Below are positions 49,409 to 58,801 of a DNA stretch of 64,000 bases, in pieces. How positions within the stretch are numbered: the first letter of the stretch is position 1; each line of letters begins with the position of its first letter. The notes beneath the pieces are model-generated. The model did no database searches. It saw nothing but the letters and a program-made list of their open reading frames with translations, and was not told the DNA's origin. Made by a program: the position numbers and the translations under genes. This DNA comes from Clarkia xantiana subsp. parviflora (taxonomy: Eukaryota; Streptophyta; Magnoliopsida; Myrtales; Onagraceae): assembly GCA_036873135.1 (NCBI GenBank), contig JAPTYO010000023.1, positions 4,413,834-4,477,833 on the forward strand, in the 5' to 3' direction.

Positions 49409-49508
49409 GGACCCTGCTGCTATAACAACAATATCTAAAAGACTAAAGATCAGAACAGGTGACACGGCAAGGATAGAGGAAGCTTCCAAGCAACTTCCTA
49501 ATGCTTCT
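49409..49508 (+). other. Exon-like sequence, unrecognised
   Basis: After an acceptor-like GGTTTATAG comes an open frame with DPAAITTISKRLKIRTGDTA and RIEEASKQLPNAS, then a donor-like GTAATG. Possible further exons are near 49552 (GATGCCTCTGCACTGG) and 49669 (GTAGCAAGCAAGCTAAAGAG). The composition is unlike the AT-rich flanks, so this may be a captured or decayed gene fragment. I do not recognise the protein, and the joins do not stay in phase with certainty. The rest of 48691-49870 shows nothing. Confidence 0.3.
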
Positions 49509-49870
49509 GTAATGTTCTTTTGATTGATCAATTCACGTGTATAATTTTAGGATGCCTCTGCACTGGTGTTAAGAAAGGAAGAATATATATATATATATAT
49601 GTTGGTTAATAAATAAAAAAGTTGTATGTATGTGATCTCTGTCTAATTTTGGGATTATTGATTGCAGCGGTAGCAAGCAAGCTAAAGAGTTCATTGGATT
49701 CCAATTAGTGTGGCCTCGTCGACTGGGTTAATACTGAAATTGCTATAACACAAGGAATAAGTTGCAATTTTTCATAAATTAAATTAAACTTTTTTTGGCA
49801 ACTAAATTAAACATGAAAATCTTTAGCAAATAAAATAATTAAACATTGAAAACGTGATGCGGGCGAAAAT

Positions 49871-50960
49871 GTTGGATTTTAGCATGCGAATACAGTTTTT
49901 CATGCGGAAACGATCGTCTGAGTAATACTCATAGCATGCATAGGGCTGACGATGGTGAGGGTATGGTGCAAATAACATTAATTCCATAACCATACTATAT
50001 TTTTTTTTGCTCATACCATAACCATAACCATTGCGGTTATGATTATTCACATCATAACCATAACCATGGTTTTTAACCACGATTAAACCATTTAACCACA
50101 ATCATTCAAACTAGTACAACATCATTGTTTCATACAAGAAAAGTAAACATACATTCATTGTTTCATACACGAAATCCAAATTAAACATAACTTCATTATT
50201 TCACTTAATTAAAAAAAAAAATAACATATTCAATTGCCTATCACTTGCGATCATCGATCCTCATTCGTCATCACTTTCAATCATGGTTACCTAATAATAA
50301 GAAATACAGACAAAAAAATGGTGGGTGGGAAAGAGAACGGAATAAGAATTATAATATTTGACTAATAATTAAAGTATAATAATAATGTGTATATATATAA
50401 CAATATAAGTATTAATATTGTATATATAGAGGTGATATATATATATATATATATTAATATTGTATATATAGAGGTGATGGTTATAACCGCGGTTATGGAC
50501 TGAATACCATAACCATAACCATTGTGGTTACAAGATTCATCACCATAACCGCCCCTCGCCATAATGGTGCGGTTAACCATTGCGGTAAATGGTGCAAATA
50601 ACCATGGTTATTTGAATTTCACCGCACTATTGCCGGCCCTAAGCATGCTATGGAATACAATGTTTTGAGGTCAAATTCCTTCATTTAGGTCAAAACTGTA
50701 GTTTTATGTTTTTTAGGTCGCTTTTGCAATTTGTCGATTTTGTAAGGACCTTGTTGCTAATTTCATATTTGTTCTAGAGTTAGGGTTTTACTTTCAGTGT
50801 TTAAACTCTGTTTTGGCGTCCTTATCATTGAGTATTATTGATTAATGAGAAACTAAGGTTTTCTTCAATTGCGTATCGAATTCTCGGTATTTTGCTAAAT
50901 TAACGAGATTTTGTGCATTCTACCTTAATTACGCTTATCAAAACGTTAAATTAAATTAGC
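49871..50960 (+). repeat. Dispersed LTR-like repeat, copy 2, split by a hAT-like element
   Basis: The left piece (49871-49940) starts TGTTGGATTTTAGCATGCG. The right piece (50650-50960) continues ATGGAATACAATGTTTTGAG, TTGTCGATTTTGT and TATCGAATTCTCGG, matching 11509-11875 without a gap once the 701-bp insert is removed. Confidence 0.7.
49941..50641. mobile_element. hAT-like non-autonomous element, 701 bp
   Basis: Termini TAGGGCTGACGATGGTG and (inverse) TAGGGCCGGCAATAGTG. 8-bp flanks AGCATGCA (49933-49940) and AGCATGCT (50642-50649) match at 7 of 8. Subterminal ATAACCATAACCATGG/ GGTTATGG repeats. The insertion splits the dispersed LTR-like repeat, which confirms its limits. Confidence 0.85.
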
Positions 50961-51241
50961 TTTGTGGTTTTGCGCTTCATTTTTAATTAGAGATTTCGAG
51001 TTTAAATTTAAATGACGGGAAAGAATATTTATGAACCAACTAATCAACTCTTACCAGTAGTGTCTAATCAATGATTTTTTTTAAGTAACAACCATATTTT
51101 TCTAAGAACTAAGTTAGTTCTTAAAGACCAACAAAAAAAAGTTAGTTCTTAGAACAAAAAAACTCAACTTCACTTTTATAATCTTAATTATAATAACATT
51201 TAATGTTTTGAAAACCGGGTCAGTATCGGACTAGGTTAGAC

Positions 51242-51782
51242 TAGGGGTGAGCTCGGGACGGGACGGGCGGGCTTTTGCCTGAGCCCGAGCCCGAAAATTT
51301 CGGGACTCCTATTTTTGGCCCGAGCCCGAGCCCGAATCTAAAGGAAATGTCCCGCCCGAGTCGGGACATCGGGATTCGGGCTCGGGCTAGCCCGAATTTG
51401 AACCAAAAAATTGAAAAAAAAAAAAATCCTAGTATGAGGTCCATCCATTTCAAATACATGCAAGTTCAACACATCAATACAAAATTCAATAAGTTCAAAC
51501 ATCATCCATAGTCTAATTCTAGGATTTTTTTTATTTTAACTATAGTAAAGTTACTTAAACTATAGTTAGTAGACTTAGGTTAAACTTAAATATATATAAT
51601 ATATACATATACTCGGGCGGGCTTGGGACTTTCGGGCTTTTTAAGAAAAAGCCCGAGCCCGACTTGGGAAGAAAAATCCCGCCCGACCGGGCTCGGGCTA
51701 CATCTCGGGACGGGATTTTCGGGACGGGCTCGGATCGGGATATTCGGGCCTTCGGGCTTTTCGGGCTTCTTGCTCAGCCCTA
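51242..51782. mobile_element. hAT-like GC-rich element, 541 bp, TSD GGTTAGAC
   Basis: Ends TAGGGGTGAGCTCGGGACGG and (inverse) TAGGGCTGAGC, with perfect 8-bp GGTTAGAC flanks (51234-51241 and 51783-51790). The arms are made of GCCCGAGCCCGA / TCGGGCTCGGG units in both orientations, so the element can fold along most of its length. The core is AT-rich. No transposase. Confidence 0.88.
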
Positions 51783-52139
51783 GGTTAGACCGTGAATTGG
51801 TTATAGCAACGATCATGTTCGATTAAATGAATACTAATTGGGATAGATGAGTGAACCGACGGTCAGATCAAGTTAGACCATAAAAATTGGCGTAAGTTCA
51901 TCTGTTTCGAATATTAAAAAAAAAACCGTCTTGAGTTAGGCTGAGCTTAAATATTTAGAGATGAAGAATATATTTGGCCGTTTTGTTGCAAAAATCGGCC
52001 AAAACGGTCCGAACCCGATCGGATTGTAAATAGGTCACCTTGTCGAACAAAAACCTGATCGGTTTTCAAACTTAATAGCATTCATCAGTAGCTCTACGAG
52101 TTCGACCTTGATTAGATAAGTTTAAAATTAAATTTAATC

Positions 52140-52420
52140 ATAAATAGTGTATTTTAACTCGAGCTCGAACTCGATTCGAGAAGACTTTTGACTCGAGCTC
52201 GACTTGAATTGAATATATATAATATTATGCAAAATTCGAATAAACTCGAGTTTGAACTCGATTCGAATAGGCAAAACAAAAAAGTTCGAATAGGCTCGCG
52301 AGCCTCTCGAATCGAGTACCACCGAACTCGTACTCGACTCGACCCGAAATTTAACGAGTCAAATTTGAATATCGACCGAATAGATTTCAAGTAGCTCACG
52401 AGTAGCTTACGCCTCTAATT
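52140..52420. mobile_element. Decayed hAT-like fragment with CTCGAGCTCGA repeats
   Basis: Repeated ACTCGAGCTCGA and GAACTCGATTCGAA units and a right end whose inverse reads AGAGGCGTAAGCTACTCG, typical of a worn hAT terminus. The left end and target duplication are missing. Confidence 0.45.
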
Positions 52421-52606
52421 AGCCCCACCCTTTTATTATAAATCAACAAGGGAACATAGGCTGCCTTTAATGCTGTCCATATTGTCTGTCATTGGCGAAT
52501 CCATATATATTCTTCTCCACTCCACTCTGTATTTTCAGTATATATATACACATAAACCCATCTCAATTGATCTTCATCCAATTCACCACCAAAGAAGATC
52601 GCAAAA

Positions 52607-53515
52607 ATGTCAGTAGGAGTAAAGAACATCGGGGTGGCCATGGATTTCTCGAGCAGCAGCAAGTGCGCCCTGAAATGGGCATTAGACAATCTTGCCCAGA
52701 GAGGTGAATCCGTTGTCATCATCCACATCAAACCTGGATCTCCAGATGAGTCCCGCGATAAAATCTGGGCTCAATCTGGTGCTCGTAAGTATATATATAT
52801 CTTACTGTATCATATACCTATTATTTATTATATATTTGACCCAATGATGTTTTCAGCTCTGATACCACTGTCGGAGTTCAGGCAGCCGGCGCTGCTGAAG
52901 AAGTATGAGCTCGAAATTGATATCGAACTACTCGACATGCTCGACACGGCTTCCCGACAGAAAGAGGTTTCGCTTTTCTAGGAGATTAAATTTTCGTTAC
53001 AATACGAAAAATTTTAACAAATTTTTTTAGAAGTCACTTCGATGAATTTTTAATTAAAAAGTGATTTTTAACATATTTTTCTTATGCGAATAGATTTTTC
53101 ACAAAAAAAATTGATTTTTGTTTGTTTGTTAATAAATTGGTGTGTTATATGTATGGATGGATATGAATATGGATGGTTGCAGTTGAAGGTGGTGACAAAG
53201 ATATACTGGGGAGATGCAAGGGAGAAGTTGGTTCAAGCAATTGAAGATCTCAAACTTGACTCTTTGGTTATGGGGAGTAGAGGACTTGGTACCCTTCAAA
53301 GGTTCTTCATTTTTCTCAACTTTATACATTATTTTTTTTCTTCTGAAGATTAAATACTTACTCTATATTCGAATTGATCGATAATGATCGAGTTGTGATT
53401 CGGGTTTTTTTGAATGCTGTGCAGGATCTTACTAGGCAGTGTGACGAATTATGTGGTGAATGCTGCAATTTGCCCTGTGACAGTGGTTAAGGATCCGAGC
53501 TTTAACAAGAACTGA
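52607..53515 (+). CDS. Universal stress protein (UspA family), 165 aa
   Basis: Four exons: 52607-52784, 52857-52966, 53183-53301 and 53425-53515, all with GT/AG borders; the joined frame is 165 aa ending TGA. The N-terminus ([19 protein letters not shown]) gives the first strand with the nucleotide-contacting D, and the conserved PLIPLSEFR and [11 protein letters not shown] follow. The C-terminal ATP-binding motif is complete: G127-x2-G130-x9-G140-S141 ([16 protein letters not shown]), then NYVV..A.CPVTVVK. Single-domain plant USPs of this size are soluble nucleotide-binding proteins linked to drought, salt and oxygen stress; the precise target is unknown. A TATA-like TATATATACACA lies at about 52540. 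It looks intact. Confidence 0.94.
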
Positions 53516-55129
53516 GATTTTTCAACAAGTTGTCCAAATAATATTTCTTTCAAGAGACATGTCGTTTTTTTTTAAATTAAGTGTTCCGTTTAAATTTGAC
53601 GAATTAATTAATGTTATATTATATGATAAAATTATTACTTTCATTTTGGGCTTCCCTTCCAAATCCAGATGCATGAACATATAATCATTTATTTGTTGAG
53701 GCGGTTTGATGTGTTGTTGTTTGGACTTTGGTGGATGCGTTCGTTGCTTAAGATGAAAGCAAGACTTTATGAAATTAAATCATGATAACACTGTGCATAT
53801 CACCTTTTGTCAACTAGAAGAAGTATCTTTCAATTTTTTATTTTTTTAAACTATAATGATTACTTCTTAATTTACTAGCTTATATTTCACTACTCCCGAC
53901 AATTTTATATTATTATGTTTCAAGTCGAATTATCAAAATCAATATCTTCTTAATAATATGGATTCCGAATGTAGATCCTCTTTCTCCTTTCTTCTTCACA
54001 GCCATGGTAAGATAATTCGCTAGTAAAAAGAATAACCACCGTAAATGTAATACACTAATAATAAAATATAATTATTTTGCTGATTAAAATTAGATGTTAA
54101 GAGAGACAAGAGTGACGTACGGGATTTTTTTTTTTTTTTTTGTGGTGAAAGTTGAAACACGTAGTTACATCTAATGTTTTGATCGTACGAATAAAAGTTT
54201 GTCAATTATACGAGCATGATAAACAGTGATTCTGAGATTAGCATAACCAAACTCTGTGTTAACTCAATTTTCAATCCTTTCAGGTGTCTACAGTAAATCT
54301 CTCAAATGAAACCTTTGAATATTCCTGTAAAATTTTGCTGGATCATTTCAAACAACTTTGCAGAAGAATCCATGTCTTGTATATACACTGCTGCTGCTGC
54401 TACTGTTATGAACTGCAAAAAGGTTGCATTACATAGAAAGCTAACAATGCTACCAAACTGCAGATCATTTCACATTAGAACCGACTCGATTTAACCGATG
54501 CATCAAATTAGTTGAGTGTTTCAAGAGTTCATAGTTTACTTACCTGACCAAGTGTAGGAACCTGCATTTTCAAAACAGAAAGGGTTGGTTGGGTTTCCAC
54601 ATGAAGTGTTAGAGCAGTCCTTGATGATCATCAAAGCTAACTCGACGTGTTATATATTTCCTGACCTGAAAGTTTGCATAATCTTATGTGAAAACGACAA
54701 ATCTACAGATTGTACCCGAAAAATCTTGACAGGGATTAAACTGTAATTAGCCATCGGGAATTCAACCTTCTAAATTTATTGCATTTGTATACTTTGTAGA
54801 GGAAAAAAAGTTCAAAACTAAGAAGGATTCATCATATAATTTAATGTATTGAACAACAATATAATCCATTACTACAAAAAATCACTAGACGTCACATTTT
54901 GGTTACAAGATTTACCATGATGTAATTGAAGCCTGATGCCACTGCTCATTTCTGAAATGCAAATTGAACAAAATCCATTCAGTAGGCAAGGATCTGCCAT
55001 AGCAGCCACAAAATTAGAACACTCATCATTCCATATTACTAAACTTTCGAAATTCAGGACACTGATGCAGGAAAAAAAACAATATGTACAGAAAGCTGAT
55101 AGTGCAAAAATCATCTTACTTTTAGAGAT
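53516..55129. other. Spacer between USP and the STA1 pseudogene
   Basis: AT-rich 3' flank of the USP gene and further unassigned sequence. No credible gene or paired termini. Confidence 0.45.
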
Positions 55130-56800
55130 TCAGTTCTTGCTATTCTCAGCAGCACTCTCTTCTTTCCCGATGGCAACCACCACCTTTTTCAAGATGGCTT
55201 CAGTCGGTTGGTGAGAATTCTCCACTGCCTTGGAAATTGCTTGCCACTTCTCCCCGTGCTTTGGTTCTGCAGCTACGCATCTCTCGATGACATCTCTCTG
55301 GTTATCCTCAGACCCATGCTGAAGCTCAAACTTGTAGTACAATGCCCAGAAATCACCAATGTCTGGGGCAAGAGTCACTGCCCTGTTGAGCCAGTTCCAG
55401 GCTTTATCCACCTTCCTGTCATGCCAGAACAACTTTGACACAGCAGCAATAACATGAGGATCCTGGTCACATTTCTTGAAAGCATCCGTACTCTTTGTCT
55501 TTCTCTGTGGACGCGGAACCATTTCAATGGAAGCTGCCCAAAGAATGCCACTGGTGGGACACTCTTGAAGTGCCTTGGCCATCAAGACACTAGCTTCCTT
55601 CTTGTTTCCATGCTTGGCTTCAGCTCTTATGGCTGCAAGCCATAGCTCAGGGTTCTGTGGGTTCCTCTTCCTAGCCATAGTAAGGACTGCACGAGCTTTA
55701 CTCAGACCATTCATCTTCTCCTCGAGGTTAGCTAGGGAAAGCCAAAGGGGTATGCAACTTGGACAGTGCTTAAGCCCTGATTCATAAGCTTCCTTTGCTT
55801 TGTCTAAACGATTAAGCCGTTCTTCTAGCTGCCCGAGCATTAACCATAGCTTGAAGAATGAAGGGAAACGCTTCAGTCCTTCATCGAGAAGCCTTCTCTC
55901 CTCTTCAGTCTTCCTCAGTTCCCTCTCAACAATAGCTGATTTCATCCAAACTCTCTCTCCACCTCTTTCACGTGCCTTGGCAAGAAGCATTCGTGCTCTC
56001 TCGGGCTCGTTGTTCTCGAACTCAAGGTTAAACGCAGCCAGCCAGATCTCTTCAGAGTTAGGAATGGCAGCATAAGCTTCTTGAAGGATTGCGCGAGCAG
56101 AAGGTACATCACCTGCAAGCCATTTCTCCTTGGCACCCATAAGCCACAACACCTCAGCTTGGGGACAGTAGGTAACAGCTTTCCGAAGCAATGCATCGAG
56201 AGATTCCCTTGTTCCATTGTTCTTCTCGAGTTGTGCTGCTTTCAACCAAATGCTCTTCTTTGTCAAAAATACAGTCCGGGCATGAGCATATATACCCCTA
56301 GCAGTCTCAATAGAACCTCTTTTCTTACACTCTTCTGCATCAGCAACCCAAGTTCTCTTCCTGTCTTCTTCTTCAACCCCAATCCCGATAGTGTTACTGA
56401 TAATGGCTTGGCATGTAAATACAGACCCAACTCTTTCTGCAGCCTCAGCCTCCTTCATCCAAACCTCCCTATCGATCACCACTCCTTCTCTCTACAAAGC
56501 CCTTATACCTCTTTCAATTATCTTAACCACCATAGAACTATTGCCATTAGCCTCTTCTAACTTTGCTGCAGTAATCCATATAGCTGGCTCCTTAGGCAAC
56601 CTCTCTCTAGCCCTATTGAGCACCTTCTTTGATTTGTCATAAGTCTCCAATCTTGCAAGTGTGAGCCACAACTCGACGTGTAATGGGCAACACTCGACAG
56701 CCCTATGCAGCAGTAACCGGGCATCTTCTTCATTTGCAAGCTCAACCACAGCTTTCCACAGCCTAACAGAGTCGGGGATATGCTCCAGTCCCGATAGTGT
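55130..56800 (-). pseudogene. STA1: STA1/PRP6-like splicing factor, 5'-truncated copy with in-frame stop
   Basis: The minus-strand frame begins near 56800 ([18 protein letters not shown]) and runs without introns to TGA at 55130-55132, about 550 codons. It consists of HAT/TPR-type repeats (for example [72 protein letters not shown]) and the conserved end of PRP6 proteins (WNRAV..DIGDFWALYYKFEL). A TAG at 56492-56494 interrupts it where the family has a codon for glutamine before REGVVIDRE. STA1 is a U5 snRNP/tri-snRNP component of about 1000 residues; the N-terminal half is absent and sequence upstream of about 56800 is unrelated. The 450-codon part after the stop is clean, so the copy is young or could still be transcribed. 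A functional STA1 must lie elsewhere. Confidence 0.9.
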
Positions 56801-56985
56801 TCTCGATAGTTTAGTTATCCAACAAAAACAAAACACTAACAGAAACAAATTGCAACACTAGAATAGTGACGCAGGTGGTGAATATGAACAATGTCTTTAA
56901 ATGAATAACAAGGAAAATATACAATCTATATTCCTACTAAAAAATATATAATATCTATATATCTTTTATATAAACTATAATTCTA

Positions 56986-57070
56986 GGTGTGGAGCAAGCA
57001 TGCTACGGGTGCTGCCCTCCTGATGAGGGCCCCCTAGGACCACCTCACGGGAAACCAAAAAAAAAAAAAA
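56986..57070 (+). mobile_element. SINE 3' fragment with poly-A and target duplication
   Basis: GGTGTGGAGCAAGCATGC through CACGGGAAACCAAAA and a poly-A tail. Flanked by a perfect 13-bp repeat AACTATAATTCTA (56973-56985 and 57071-57083), the signature of LINE-mediated insertion. The body matches the 3' half of the SINE at 36465-36640. Confidence 0.85.
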
Positions 57071-57289
57071 AACTATAATTCTAATATATATCTATCTATA
57101 TATAATCTAAACTAAGATATAACTATAATTCTAGATATATATTTATATATAACTATAATTCTAAACATAGATCTATATAATTCTTAGTTAGGCAAAGTAC
57201 CAATTTGGTTATAATCTTTATATTATATGAAATAGAAAAGTGTGATTTGAAGCCTATATACGTAAGATAAGTATTATTCAAATTCAACA

Positions 57290-57752
57290 TGTTCTACATG
57301 AAATTCTCCTTTTTTGGTTCTAAGTAAAATTAACGATCGGGATTTAGTGTTGTGAAAGTAAGATAGGCAAGTGTTGCATCTTGATTGAGATGCACAAAAA
57401 CTCGTTAATTCCGCAGAATACTGAGAATTTGACGCGATATTGAGGAAAACCATCAATTTTCTTTATAATCAATCAATAACTTAATAACTGAATGTAAAAG
57501 ACGGCTAAACAGAATTTAAATACTGAAAACAAAACATGACCAAAGCACAAATTCGAAATTAACAACCAAGTCCAAATAAAATCGACAAATCGCAAAAAGG
57601 ACTCAAAGAAACATAAAACTGCGATTTTGATAATCTAAATGAAGGAATTTGGCTGAAAAACGTTGTACACCATAGTTTACTATAAGTCTTGCTCAGATAG
57701 CCGTTTTTGCATGAAAAACTGTATTCGCACGCCAAAATATGACACTTCAACC
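57290..57752 (-). repeat. Dispersed LTR-like repeat, copy 3 (minus)
   Basis: The inverse matches the other copies: TGTCATATTTTGGCGTGCG near 57750, then AATTTGTCGATTT..., ending near 57290. It abuts the gypsy LTR at 57753. Confidence 0.6.
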
Positions 57753-57936
57753 TGTAATACCCCATATTTGTGTACCACATTGGTTAGGAATAAGAAATCT
57801 GAAGCCTTAATAAGTCAGAGAGGTACTACTCAAGTCCAACAAGAATTCCTTATTTTCTAGGTCCAAGTGAGGACAACAGGCTTAGTTAGGCTGAGTTGGG
57901 CTAGTGGGGACAGTAGCTCGGGCTTGGGTCGTGACA
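57753..57936 (+). mobile_element. Short Ty3/gypsy-like 5' LTR with primer-binding site
   Basis: TGTAATACCCCATATTTG to GGGTCGTGACA, followed after GAG by TGGTATCAGAGC (57940-57951), an initiator-methionine tRNA binding site. At 184 bp it is far shorter than the 3' LTR, so the two ends are not from one intact element. Confidence 0.6.
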
Positions 57937-57951
57937 GAGTGGTATCAGAGC

Positions 57952-58801
57952 AAACCCTAGACCCATAACCATGTGGCTAAGACCGTTAGTCAAGTAAGGA
58001 CACTTGAACTAAAAGGAGAAGGAGGATGCAAGGACATAAATATGAAAGTATTAAAGATCCACATGGTTATGCTATAGGGAAGATCCTGGAGTAAGTTTGG
58101 ATAATGATTTTAATGTAGAGGAACAAAGATATGAATTTTGGATGGATCGTAGGAAGCTTTATCAGTTGTATTGGACTCAAATGAAATCATGGACGAAATT
58201 TATTGTATGGATGCCGATGACATGGAAATTGATGTTGAGAATGTCTTACTGGGAAGTATGTCTACAACATGCTAAGAAATCGCCACGCTGTTGGAAAGAG
58301 TTATTTTAAGACGTTCAATCTCACGAAAAGAAAATAAGAATATTGACCTACATAAAGAGCTTAATCTAAAAAGAGAGTCTGGACTTTCGAGTTGGAAAGG
58401 AAGCGTGTCGACCCACGACACCACCAGCTATATTTGAGGTGCACGATTTGATTAAGGTCTCAACACAACGAGGATGCGTGGAGAATGAAATTCAGATAAA
58501 AGATTATATCTCCTAGAATATTAGGCAAAATCTGGTGTTCGAGGAAGCCTGAGTTCGGATGGTGGAAACAGAAATTGATCAAGTACTAATGTGTTGCATC
58601 ACTATGTATTGACAAATCACAATGTACAACATATCATAAGAGAAGACAACTTGATGCTGGTGTAGGACATTGTGGAACTAGGTTCAAGTACTCAAGTAAC
58701 AAATAAATTCTGATGATGAAATTTTTTTAAGGAGGGTAGATCAGAATACCCCGTACAACGAAGCAAATTTCGAGGACGAAATTTTTTTAAGGAGGGTACA
58801 T
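57952..58801 (+). other. Remnant interior of a gypsy element with duplicated polypurine tracts
   Basis: No protein domain recognised. Two polypurine tracts occur in tandem: GATGATGAAATTTTTTTAAG then GAGGG (about 58714-58738), followed by AATACCCCGTAC, and GAGGACGAAATTTTTTTAAG then GAGGG (about 58772-58796), followed by the 3' LTR. Confidence 0.55.

Noticed and set aside
55208..56642. Several plus-strand frames opposite the STA1 copy
   Set aside because: They are antisense shadows of a strongly recognisable minus-strand protein.
58097..58309. 70-residue tryptophan-rich frame in the gypsy remnant
   Set aside because: No similarity to gag or pol motifs could be recognised, and the region is decayed retroelement interior.
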